NCBI GenBank assembly: GCA_019635315.1
Contig: JAHBZT010000005.1
Span: 62,001 to 126,000, forward strand
Direction: 5' to 3'
Length of the DNA stretch: 64,000 bases
Source of the DNA: Rubrivivax sp.
GTDB lineage: Bacteria; Pseudomonadota; Gammaproteobacteria; Burkholderiales; Burkholderiaceae_C
Below are positions 25,915-33,840 of the stretch, in pieces. The stretch's first letter is position 1. Each line of letters starts with the position of its first letter. A program made the translations under genes and the position numbers. The notes beneath the pieces are model-generated. The model ran no database searches. It had not been told where the DNA came from and was given only the letters and a program-made list of their open reading frames with translations.

Positions 25915-26598
25915 ATGCCACGACCCGACCCCAGGCCCGCCGGCGATGCACTGCTGGCCGGCGCCACCGGCCTCATCGGCCGCGCCTTCGCCGCGCAGTG
26001 GGCCGGCCCCGGCCGGCTGCACCTGCTGGTGCGGCGCGCGCTGCCTGCGCCCGGGCCGCTGTGCCGCGTGCACGTGGTCGACTTCGCCGCGCTGCCGGCG
26101 CTGCCGCCGGCGAACGACGCGGTCTGCTGCCTGGGCACGACGATCGCCGTGGCCGGCTCGCCGGCGGCCTTCCGCGCGGTCGACCTGGACGCCGTGCTGG
26201 CCTTCGCGCGCGCCGCGCGCGCTGCCGGCGTGCAGCGCTTCGCGGTCGTCTCCGCGCTCGGAGCCGATGCACGCTCGCGCAACCTGTACAGCCGCACCAA
26301 GGGCGAGATGGAAGCCGCGCTGCAGGGCCTGGGCTTCGCCAGTCTGGTCGTCGCGCGGCCCTCGCTGCTGGCCGGCGACCGCGACGCCCTGGGCCAGCCG
26401 CCGCGCCGCGCCGAGGCGCTGGCGCTGGCGCTGACACGGCCGCTGGCGCCGCTGGTGCCCAAGGCCTGGCGGCCGATCGGGGCGGCCACCGTCGCCCGCG
26501 CGCTGGCCGTGGCGCTGGCGCAGGCGCGGCCGGGCCTGCGCGTGCTGTCCTCGGCCGAGATGCAGGACCTCGGCCGCGCGGCGGCCACCGGCGCGTGA
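25915..26598 (+). CDS. NAD(P)-binding atypical SDR (TIP30-like)
   Basis: A 227-aa Rossmann protein with the nucleotide motif GATGLIGRAF (residues about 16-25; G-x-x-G-x-x-G) and the later VVSALGADARSRNLYSRTKG, in which Y and K occupy the usual Y-x-x-x-K positions. This is the atypical SDR a5 group related to NmrA and TIP30, which often sense or use NAD(P)H. Reaction unknown. It is followed after 10 bp by the MgtC-type membrane protein gene on the same strand, so co-transcription is likely. Confidence 0.84.
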   Translation: MPRPDPRPAGDALLAGATGLIGRAFAAQWAGPGRLHLLVRRALPAPGPLCRVHVVDFAALPALPPANDAVCCLGTTIAVAGSPAAFRAVDLDAVLAFARAARAAGVQRFAVVSALGADARSRNLYSRTKGEMEAALQGLGFASLVVARPSLLAGDRDALGQPPRRAEALALALTRPLAPLVPKAWRPIGAATVARALAVALAQARPGLRVLSSAEMQDLGRAAATGA

Positions 26599-26608
26599 GC
26601 GGCCGGCC

Positions 26609-27904
26609 ATGAACGGCGACGGCGGCCCCTGGGGCCTGCTGACCTCGACCCCGCTGCTGGGCCTGGCCGCGGCGCTGGGCGGCGGTCTGCTGATCGGGCT
26701 CGAGCGCGAGCGGCGCAAGGGCCGCGGCGCCTCGCGCGAGGCGGCCGGCATCCGCAGCTTCGCGCTCGCGGCGCTGGGCGGCGGCATCGCGCAGGCGCTG
26801 GAGCAGCCGGCGCTGGTGGCGCTGGGTGCGCTGGTCGTCGCCGCGCTGGGGCTGATCGCCTATTGGAAGAGCCACGAGCCGCCGCCCGGCGAGCTGGTCG
26901 ACCCCGGGCTGACGACCGAGCTGGCGCTGTTCGTGACCTACCTGGTCGGCGTGCTGTCGGTGCGCGAGCCGATGCTCGGCGCCGCCGCCGCGGTCGTCGT
27001 CGCCGGTCTGCTGGCGCTGCGCGAGCGGCTGCACCGCTTCGCGACCGAGCTGCTCAGCGAAGGCGAGTTGCACGACGCGCTGCTGCTCGCCGCGCTGGCG
27101 CTGGTGCTGCTGCCGGTGGTGCCGGCCGAGCCCTGGCCGCTGCTCGGCGGGCTGGCGCCGCGCACGCTGCTCGGGCTGGTCGTGCTGATCCTGCTGCTGC
27201 AGGCCGCCGGCCACGTGGCGCTGCGGCTGTTCGGTGCGCGCGCGGGCATCGCGCTGTCGGGGCTGTTCTCGGGCTTCGTCTCCAGCACCGCGACGGTGGC
27301 GGCGATGGGCGTGCGGGCGCGCAGCGACCCGGCGCAGCGCGCGGCCTGCGAGGCCGGCGCCGTGCTGTCGACCGCGGCGACCTGGCTGCAGGCGATGCTG
27401 ATGCTGCTGGCAGTGGCGCCCGCCGCCGCGCGCGCGCTGGCGCCGGCGGCGGCCGCCGGCGCCGCGGTGGCGCTGGCCTTCGGCGCGCTGCGTGCACGCG
27501 GCGCGGCGGCGGTGCCGTCGCCGGAAGCCGCTGCGCATGGGCCGCTGCGCGTGCGCGAGGCCGCACTGCTGGCGCTGCTGCTGGGCGCGGTGACGGTGGG
27601 CGTGAGCTGGGCCCAGCGCAGCTTCGGCGCGCTGGGCCTGTACGGCGGCACCGCGCTGGCGGCGCTGGCCGACGCGCACTCGCCCGTCGCCGCGCTGGGC
27701 GCGCTGCAGGCCGCCGGCACGCTGTCGGCCGAGGCGGTGCGCGACGGCGCGCTGCTCGCGGTGGCGACCAATTCGGTGTCGCGCAGCGTCACCGCGTTTG
27801 CCGCCGGCGGCGCGGCCTACGGCTCGCGGGTCGCGCTGTCGCTGCTGCTGTCCACCGGCGCCGCGGCCGCGGTCGCCTGGGCGTTGGGCAGCGGGCCCGT
27901 CTGA
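26609..27904 (+). CDS. MgtC/SapB and DUF4010 membrane protein
   Basis: A 431-aa integral membrane protein. The N-terminal third is MgtC-like (GLLIGLERERRKG, GIRSFALAALGG) and the remaining two thirds are the DUF4010 bundle (SGLFSGFVSSTATVAAMG; VATNSVSRSVTAFAAGG), with about 12 hydrophobic helices in total. Known: this two-domain protein is widespread and its function is not settled; MgtC itself binds magnesium-stress regulators. No partner genes nearby indicate a substrate. The start at 26609 gives a short polar leader before the first helix. Confidence 0.87.
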   Translation: MNGDGGPWGLLTSTPLLGLAAALGGGLLIGLERERRKGRGASREAAGIRSFALAALGGGIAQALEQPALVALGALVVAALGLIAYWKSHEPPPGELVDPGLTTELALFVTYLVGVLSVREPMLGAAAAVVVAGLLALRERLHRFATELLSEGELHDALLLAALALVLLPVVPAEPWPLLGGLAPRTLLGLVVLILLLQAAGHVALRLFGARAGIALSGLFSGFVSSTATVAAMGVRARSDPAQRAACEAGAVLSTAATWLQAMLMLLAVAPAAARALAPAAAAGAAVALAFGALRARGAAAVPSPEAAAHGPLRVREAALLALLLGAVTVGVSWAQRSFGALGLYGGTALAALADAHSPVAALGALQAAGTLSAEAVRDGALLAVATNSVSRSVTAFAAGGAAYGSRVALSLLLSTGAAAAVAWALGSGPV

Positions 27905-28022
27905 CGCCGCGCCGGCCGCCGCGCTGCGCGCTGCGCCTGCACTTCCGGCCGCCTGCGCGTTACCCACCCGTGGCGCGCGACGCGGCGCCGCGCTGTCCGC
28001 TGGGCTACGGTGCCGGGCCGGC

Positions 28023-29546
28023 TCAGCGGCGCACCGGCGGCGGAGCCGCCGGCCGCGCGTCGAGCACCTCGCCCTCGAGCTCGCGGTCGTCGTGCCAGGG
28101 GCCGCGGTGGAAGGCGTCGCGGATCTCGCTGACCGAGACCACCAGCCGCGAGCGGCGCCGCGCCTGCACCGCGAAGCCGTCGGCCTGCAGCCGCACGCCG
28201 GCGAGGTCGATGCGGCTGGCGTCGGTGCGGATCGCGACGCGGCCGGCGAAATCGCTCGCGGTGGCGACCAGCTCGGAATTCGTGACCTCCAGCGCGATGT
28301 CCGGCGAGCGCACCTGCACGCCCAGCATCTGCACGATGGCGTCGCGCACGACGATGCGCTCGGCCACCAGGTCGGTCAGGCGCACCGCCATGCAGCCGTC
28401 GATGTGCACCTCGCGCCAGCGGCCGCCGTAGTGCATGTCGACCTGGTCCTTGCAGTGCAGGTCCTGCAGCGGGCCGGCGGGCGGCGGCGGCCCGGCACGC
28501 GCTGCCGGCGACTGCTCCAGCGCAGTGGCCAGCAGGCGCAGGAAGTCCTGCGTCGCCCGCACCATCGGCACATGGCCCACGCCCGGCAGCGTGAGCAGCT
28601 GCGCCTGCGGCAGCCGGCGCGCCAGCAGCTCGCCGGTGCGCAGCGGCGCCACCGCGTCGGCCTCGCCCCAGATCAGCCACACCGGCTGGGTGACCGTGCG
28701 CAGCGCGGCGCCGAAGTCCTCGTCGACGAGCGCCATCGCGGCATTGGCGCTGGCGCGGTCGCGCAGCGCCAGCGCCCACAGCGCCTCGGACTCGCGCAGC
28801 ACGCGCGTCGGGTCGCCGGGCAGGCCGAAGGCGCGCTCGACGAGCAGGTTGCCCAGGTCGCGCAGCCGCGCCACCGGCTCCTTCAGCGGCTCGGGCACGC
28901 CGGCGACGGTGACCGGCAGGCTGGCCAGGTGCTTGGTGAAGGCGGTGCGGTGCAGGATGCCGGCCACGTCGACCAGCACCAGTCTCGACACCGCGGCCGG
29001 CTGCTGCTCGGCCAGGCGCAGCGCGACGGCGCCACCCATCGAGTGGCCGAGCACGGTGACCGGCCCGGCGCCTTCGCGCTGCAGCAGCGCGGCCAGCACA
29101 CGCGCGAGGTTGGTCGGCGACAGCTTGGCCAGCCGGGTGCTCGAGTAGCCGAAGCCCGGCAGGTCGACCGCCGTCACCTGCCAGCGCTGCGCCAGCGCCG
29201 GCAGCACCGGCATCCAGTCGGTGAAGCCGTTCTGGCCCAGGCCATGCACCAGCAGCAGCCGCGGCGCCTGTGCCGGGCCGGCGCGCACGACCAGCATCTC
29301 GCCGCCCAGCACCGGCTCGGGTTCCGAGCGCACGGACCAGTCGGCCGGCAGCGCGGCGCGCAGCGCGCCGACGGTCTGCAGCCGCTCGCGGCAGAAGGTG
29401 CAGGCCGCTGCCGAGACGGGTTCGGATGCCGCGGGTGCGGTGGCCGGTGCGACCTGGGCCAGCGCCGGCAGCGCGGCGGCCGCGCAGGCCGCCAGGCACG
29501 CGGCGGCCGCCCGCGCGCGCCGCAGCGCGCGCGGCGCGGAACTCAG
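28023..29546 (-). CDS. Exported alpha/beta hydrolase with C-terminal LmeA-like extension; CTG start
   Basis: The frame begins with a signal peptide (RALRRARAAAACLAACAAAA) and has no ATG, GTG or TTG before it. The only upstream candidate is CTG at 29546, whose bases overlap the stop of the oxygenase gene (CTGA), giving 507 aa by coupled translation. Mature domain one (about 90-340) is an alpha/beta hydrolase: LLVHGLGQNGF, GHSMGGAV nucleophile, WGEADAVAP acid and GVGHVP histidine. Domain two (about 365-500) is beta-rich, with repeated strands reminiscent of LmeA/DUF2993 lipid-binding tails, an inference. A CTG start is rare; an internal GTG at the mature N-terminus would lose the signal peptide. 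Confidence 0.75.
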   Translation of the reverse strand: MSSAPRALRRARAAAACLAACAAAALPALAQVAPATAPAASEPVSAAACTFCRERLQTVGALRAALPADWSVRSEPEPVLGGEMLVVRAGPAQAPRLLLVHGLGQNGFTDWMPVLPALAQRWQVTAVDLPGFGYSSTRLAKLSPTNLARVLAALLQREGAGPVTVLGHSMGGAVALRLAEQQPAAVSRLVLVDVAGILHRTAFTKHLASLPVTVAGVPEPLKEPVARLRDLGNLLVERAFGLPGDPTRVLRESEALWALALRDRASANAAMALVDEDFGAALRTVTQPVWLIWGEADAVAPLRTGELLARRLPQAQLLTLPGVGHVPMVRATQDFLRLLATALEQSPAARAGPPPPAGPLQDLHCKDQVDMHYGGRWREVHIDGCMAVRLTDLVAERIVVRDAIVQMLGVQVRSPDIALEVTNSELVATASDFAGRVAIRTDASRIDLAGVRLQADGFAVQARRRSRLVVSVSEIRDAFHRGPWHDDRELEGEVLDARPAAPPPVRR

Positions 29547-30400
29547 GTGAAGACGCCCTGGCGCATCCACTTGGTGGCGACCCATTTCTCGCCGGCCAGC
29601 ACCGGGGCGCCGCCATGCAGCGTCTTGGTCGCCGGGTGCGCGCGGTCGTAGCTGAAGAAGACCGCGTTGCCGCGCACCGGCGCGACTTCCAGCCCGACCT
29701 CCGGGAAGGTCGTCGCGCCGCCGCCTTCCGGCGTATTGAGGTACATCACGACCGTGCCCACGCGCTGGCCGCCACGCTGCAGGATGCGCGCGGTGCCCGG
29801 GTGCACGGGGTCGAAATAGTCGTGGTGCGGCCGGTATTCCGCGCCCGGCCGGTAGCGCAGCACCTGGATGCCCTCGCCGTTCTCCAGCGGCCAGCGCACC
29901 AGTTCGGCGATGCGGCGCTCGATGGTGGCGATCAGCGGCGTCTCGCCGCGATCGAAGAACATGCCGTCGCTGGTGCGCGCCGCATTGACCTCGCTGCCGC
30001 CGGTGGCGTTGTCCACCGTCTCCGAGCGCAGCAGGCGCGGCCGCGCCAGCTCGATCAGCGCATCGCATTCCTCGTCCGACAGCAGCCCGCCGAAGACCAC
30101 CACGCGCGGCAGCTTCATCACCGTCAGCACGCGCACCTCGCGGCCGCCGACCTGCACGAGCGGGCTCGCGCCTTCCAGTGCCGGCTGCGGCACCTCGGTC
30201 GGCGGCGGCAGTTCCTCCTCGTCGAGCTGCGCCAGGCGCTGGCGCAGCGTCTGCTCCAGCGCGGCGACGGCCACCGACTCCTCCCAGCCGCTGGCCTTCA
30301 TGGCCTCCAGCACGTCGGCGGGACGGCAGCCGGACTCGGCCTGCTCGACGATCCAGCGGCGCAGGTCGTCGGTGATGTTCTGGGCGACGGTGGTGCTCAT
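29543..30400 (-). CDS. 2-oxoglutarate/Fe(II) oxygenase, prolyl 4-hydroxylase type
   Basis: A 285-aa protein. The C-terminal 200 residues are a P4Hc double-stranded beta-helix: H192/H193 and D194 in YRPHHDYFD supply the HxD iron ligands, the distal His and 2-oxoglutarate Lys are in HPATKTLHGGAPV and GEKWVATKW. The N-terminal 90 residues are an acidic helical extension (RLAQLDEEELPPPTE). Known relatives hydroxylate proline in proteins or free amino acids; the substrate is unknown here. It ends in the CTGA overlap with the secreted hydrolase and starts 53 bp after yaaA, so it may belong to a four-gene leftward unit. Confidence 0.9.
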   Translation of the reverse strand: MSTTVAQNITDDLRRWIVEQAESGCRPADVLEAMKASGWEESVAVAALEQTLRQRLAQLDEEELPPPTEVPQPALEGASPLVQVGGREVRVLTVMKLPRVVVFGGLLSDEECDALIELARPRLLRSETVDNATGGSEVNAARTSDGMFFDRGETPLIATIERRIAELVRWPLENGEGIQVLRYRPGAEYRPHHDYFDPVHPGTARILQRGGQRVGTVVMYLNTPEGGGATTFPEVGLEVAPVRGNAVFFSYDRAHPATKTLHGGAPVLAGEKWVATKWMRQGVFT

Positions 30401-30453
30401 GACGCGGGATTTTCGCGCAGCGGGGCCGGCCGTGAAGCGCCGAAAAGACCCCG

Positions 30454-31233
30454 TCAGCCGCCCCGTCGAAAGACCAGCCGGTCTTCGGTCGACGCGGCAG
30501 CGTCCCAGGCGTAACCGTCGGTGTCGAAACCCTGCAGCGCCTTGACGCTGCGCGCGCGCTGCTGCACCGCCCAGCGCGCCATCGCGCCGCGTGCCTTCTT
30601 GGCGAAGAAGCTGATGATCTTGAAGCGGTCGCCGTGCCAGTCCTCGAACTGCACGTCCACCACGCGCGCGCGCAGCGCCGGGCGCAGCGCGGCACGCGCA
30701 TATTCCTGCGAGGCCAGGTTGACGACGACCGGGTGCTTCTCGCCGGCCAGGCGTTCGTTCAGCCAGTCGGCGATCGCATCGCCCCAGTAGGCATACAGGT
30801 CCTTGCCGCGCGGCGTGGCCAGCGCGGTGCCCATCTCCAGCCGGTAGGGCTGCAGGCGGTCCAGCGGGCGCAGCACGCCGTACAGGCCGGACAGGATGAC
30901 CAGGTGCTGCTGCGCCCACTTCAGGTCCGCCGCGCCCAGCGTGGCGGCCTGCAGGCCGTCGTAGACGTCGCCGGCGAAGGCGCGCAGCGCCGGCCGGCTG
31001 TTGGCCGGCGTGGCCTGCGGCTGCCAGGCCGCATAACGCTCGACGTTGAGCTGCGCCAGCCGCTCCGAGAGGTCCATCAGCGCCGCCACCTGCGCCGGGC
31101 GCTTCCTGCGCAGCACCGCGATCAGCTCGGCCGCGCGGTCGGCGAAGACGGGTTCGCTGGCCTGGCGCTGCAGCGTGGCGGGCAGCGGGGTGTCGTAGTC
31201 CAGGGTCTTGGCGGGGGACAGCAGGAACAGCAT
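30454..31233 (-). CDS. yaaA: Peroxide stress protein YaaA
   Basis: A 259-aa YaaA/DUF328 protein. Known: in E. coli YaaA is OxyR-induced and limits intracellular free iron and Fenton damage during peroxide stress. Family blocks are evident: LFLLSPAKTLDYDTPL at the start, LSGLYGVLRPLDRLQPYRLEMG in the centre, and DWHGDRFKIISFFAKKARG near the end. Start MLFLLSPAKTL at 31233 is preferred to ATG 31245, which adds MCCP. It lies 26 bp after the esterase gene. No OxyR site was identified in the short upstream spacer, so induction may come from the esterase promoter. Confidence 0.94.
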   Translation of the reverse strand: MLFLLSPAKTLDYDTPLPATLQRQASEPVFADRAAELIAVLRRKRPAQVAALMDLSERLAQLNVERYAAWQPQATPANSRPALRAFAGDVYDGLQAATLGAADLKWAQQHLVILSGLYGVLRPLDRLQPYRLEMGTALATPRGKDLYAYWGDAIADWLNERLAGEKHPVVVNLASQEYARAALRPALRARVVDVQFEDWHGDRFKIISFFAKKARGAMARWAVQQRARSVKALQGFDTDGYAWDAAASTEDRLVFRRGG

Positions 31234-31259
31234 GGGGCAACACAACCAGGGAGTCGAGG

Positions 31260-31943
31260 TCAGGACGCAGAAGGGCGCGGCGCCGCACCCAGCGCCTCCT
31301 GCCAGGTGCGCAGCGGGATATGGTGCGTGAGGCGGTGCAGCGCGCAGTCGATCAGCGCCGGGTGCAGTTCGTGGCCGACGCCTTCGGCGATGTCCAGGGT
31401 GGCGTCGCCGCGCAGTTCACCCAGCCAGGCCAGCGCCTGGCGCGAGCCGTCGGCCGGGATCACGCGGTCGGCGCTGCCATGGAACAGGTGCAGGGTGGTC
31501 AGGCGCGGCGCCGCTTCCGGCGGCGCGGTGAAGCAGCCGCCGAAGGCCAGCACGCGGCCGGCGAGGCCGTCCTCGCGCAGCGCCAGCGCCAGCGCCAGGA
31601 TCGCGCCCTGCGAGAAACCGCCGATCGCCGTCGCCGCCGGCGCCACGCCCAGCCGGCGCTGCTGCGCGCGCACCCAGTCGTGCAGCGGCGGCAGCGCGCC
31701 GGCCACGCGTCCGGGCCAGTTCTGCGGGCTGATGCCGTCCAGCGAATACCACTGCCTCCCGGCGCGGCCGCCGTCGGCCGCCAGCGGTGCATCGGGCGCG
31801 ACGATCGCCGCCTGCGGGAAGGTGCTGCGCAGCGCCTGCGCCAGCGGCAGCATCGCGCCGGCGTCCGAGGCCCAGCCGTGCAGCAGCAGGACCAGCTGCT
31901 GCGGGTCGCCCTCCGCGGGCAGCCATTCGATCGGCATTTGCAT
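31260..31943 (-). CDS. YpfH-like esterase (phospholipase/carboxylesterase family)
   Basis: A 227-aa serine esterase. The oxyanion segment is LLLHGWASDAGAM, the nucleophile is Ser in GFSQGAIL (about residue 108), the acid lies in HGSADRVIP (about 155) and the histidine in GVGHELHPALI (about 190). Typical length and order for the YpfH-type family. Cytosolic. ATG at 31943; an ATG two codons later could also serve. It begins the leftward set esterase, yaaA, 2OG-Fe oxygenase, hydrolase. Upstream lies the inverted-repeat block. Confidence 0.88.
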   Translation of the reverse strand: MQMPIEWLPAEGDPQQLVLLLHGWASDAGAMLPLAQALRSTFPQAAIVAPDAPLAADGGRAGRQWYSLDGISPQNWPGRVAGALPPLHDWVRAQQRRLGVAPAATAIGGFSQGAILALALALREDGLAGRVLAFGGCFTAPPEAAPRLTTLHLFHGSADRVIPADGSRQALAWLGELRGDATLDIAEGVGHELHPALIDCALHRLTHHIPLRTWQEALGAAPRPSAS

Positions 31944-31959
31944 GGCGCCGGATTGTCTC

Positions 31960-32700
31960 AGCAGCGCCGCGGCGCGGCCCCGGCGCCTGGGCGGTGCGCC
32001 ACGTGGCACGGCCGTTCGTCGGAGGGCCGCTTGCGGCGCGTTGCGGACAGTGAGCTTGCCTGCAATCGCCCTGCATTCAGGCGCCAGCGCGTCGCGCCAG
32101 GCGGTACCCGCTGCCGGCTCAGGGTTCCGCGCCCACCGCCTGCGGCGGTGGGTTCCCTGCGCTGCTCGCTTCGGGGTCGCGCCGCCCAACTCACTTCGCT
32201 CGCTGCGCTCGCTCCGTTCGGACACCGGCGGCGAGTCAGTTGTCGAGGCGCGCACTGCGTGCGCGCCGACCCCGAAGCTGCGCTGCTCGGCGCTCCACAC
32301 AGCGCCGGCAGCGGGTACCGCCTGGCGCGAGGGCCACCGACTGTGGTGTTCGGGAGGGTGGACCGCCACCACCGTGTCGCGAAGCCGCGTGGGGGCAGCC
32401 CGCAGCGCCCATGGGAGGCGCCGAGAAGCGCAGGGCTCCTGGCCGCGCGCGCAGCGCGCCTCCCCAACTGACTCGCCGCCGATGTCCGAACGGAGCGAGC
32501 GAAGTGAGCGAAGTGAGTTGGCGGCGGGCCAGGGGCCCGAGCATCGCAGGGCAGTCGGCGCGCAGCGCCGACCGCCGGACTCTGGGCGCTGTGGGCTGCC
32601 CCGACGCGGCTTCGCTGCGCCGCTGCGAGCACGCAAGCGCCGCGCACGAACACAAGAGTCCGCACAGCGCCGCCAGCGGTCGAAGGCGGCCAGCCAGTCG
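31960..32700. repeat. Intergenic block of nested inverted repeats
   Basis: No gene is supported in this 740-bp gap. It holds at least three inverted pairs: A, perfect 26 bp, 32093-32118 with 32304-32329; B, about 62 bp with high identity, 32181-32242 with 32465-32526; C, about 32 bp (30 identical), 32379-32410 with 32584-32615. It also contains a perfect 9-bp hairpin at 32132-32152. The pairs interleave, so a full fold would be a pseudoknot-like or branched structure. Open frames here translate to low-complexity Ser-Leu-Arg repeats and look spurious. The pattern is that of a dispersed intergenic repeat family, but no second copy occurs in the window. Confidence 0.85.
32132..32152. terminator. 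Perfect 9-bp hairpin in the repeat block
   Basis: CCCACCGCC-TGC-GGCGGTGGG is a very stable stem with a three-base loop between the divergent leftward units. Neither neighbouring gene ends here (both read leftwards; the AEC gene stops at 32703), so it might stop transcription running out of the AEC transporter gene, or simply be part of the repeat. Confidence 0.35.
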
Positions 32701-32702
32701 CC

Positions 32703-33668
32703 TCAGCCCGGCCGCACCCCGAAGCCCCAGGCCAGCAACGTGAAGCTCACGAAGGCGGCCACGGTGCTGCTCATGATGATGCGTGCGACGCGGCCGTTGT
32801 CGGCGCCGAAGCGTTCGGCCAGCAGCGAGACATTGCTGGCGCTGGGCAGCGCGGCCGCCAGCGTCAGCACCATGACCTGGAAGCCGCTCAGCGGCGCGCC
32901 CAGGGACAGCGCCGCGCCGGCGAGCAGGAAGACCAGCAGCGGATGCACGAACAGCTTGATCGCCGCCACCGGCAGGTAGTCGGCCAGCGGCGTGCGCGTG
33001 TGGGCATGCTGGCCGGCGCGCCAGAGCACGGCACCGATCGTGAACAGCGCCACCGGGCTGGCGGCGTCGGCGAGCATGCGCACGACCACGTCGACCGGCC
33101 CTTCCAGCTTGAAGCCGACGACGGAGAACAGCGCGCCGACCGCGATCGACCAGGGCAGCGGATTGGACAGCGCGCCCTTCAGCGCGCGCAATGCCGCCGC
33201 GCGCGTGCCCTGCCCGGCCGCGCCCTGCGACTGCGCCAGCGCGATGCACAGCGAGCTGGTCACGAACAGGTCGGCCAGGATGGTGCAGATCACCGGCCCG
33301 GCCGCCGCCGGCCCGAGCAGCGCCACCAGCAGCGGCACGCCCATGAAGCCGGTGTTGGGGAAGGCGGCGACCAGCGCGCCGAAGGCCGCGTCCTTCAGCG
33401 CGATGCGTTCCGACAGCGTGACCGCGATCGTGAAGAACACCATCAGCAGCGCGGCGACCAGGTAGACGGCCAGCATGACCGGGTTCAGCAGGTCGAACAC
33501 CGGCGTATTCATGCCGAAGCGCAGCAGCATGCAGGGCAGCGCGAAATACAGGACGAAGGCATTGAGCCCGGGGATCGCGCTCTCCGGCAGCAACTGCTGG
33601 CGCGCCGCCAGGTAGCCGGCGAGCACGAGGGCGAAGAACGGGACGGTGACGGCGAGGATGGCCTGCAT
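32703..33668 (-). CDS. AEC-family auxin efflux carrier-like transporter
   Basis: A 321-aa inner-membrane protein with about ten hydrophobic helices (the first at residues 3-25). The family core AAFPNTGFMGVPLLVALLG appears around residue 107, where Asn-Thr-Gly-Phe is diagnostic; LLPESAIPGLNAFVLYFALP is the usual second helix. Known AEC members export malate, malonate or similar acids; the substrate is not set here. It faces the sppA gene divergently with 172 bp between. Its 3' side is the inverted-repeat block. Confidence 0.9.
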   Translation of the reverse strand: MQAILAVTVPFFALVLAGYLAARQQLLPESAIPGLNAFVLYFALPCMLLRFGMNTPVFDLLNPVMLAVYLVAALLMVFFTIAVTLSERIALKDAAFGALVAAFPNTGFMGVPLLVALLGPAAAGPVICTILADLFVTSSLCIALAQSQGAAGQGTRAAALRALKGALSNPLPWSIAVGALFSVVGFKLEGPVDVVVRMLADAASPVALFTIGAVLWRAGQHAHTRTPLADYLPVAAIKLFVHPLLVFLLAGAALSLGAPLSGFQVMVLTLAAALPSASNVSLLAERFGADNGRVARIIMSSTVAAFVSFTLLAWGFGVRPG

Positions 33669-33840
33669 GCAGCCGCGAGTATCTCAACGGTCCCCCGCCG
33701 CCCGGCTGACGGTGCGCGGGCGGCGCGGCTGGTGCCGCGCCACGGGGACTTCGTCGCATGGACCGCGCCGGCCGCGCCCGACTCGGCTAGGCTGGCGCGA
33801 TCCTCAGTCTCCGCAGCGCGCCCCGGGCGTGCCCCTGACC

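Noticed and set aside
29543..31288. Fusion of YaaA-like shadow with the 2OG-Fe oxygenase
   Set aside because: The first half is YaaA in the wrong frame; the oxygenase starts at ATG 30400.
31260..32636. A 458-codon fusion of the esterase with upstream sequence
   Set aside because: The upstream 230 codons are repeat-derived Ser-Leu-Arg text; the esterase starts at 31943.
32236..33759. Leftward 507-codon frame over the repeat block
   Set aside because: Shadow of the AEC transporter extended into inverted repeats.
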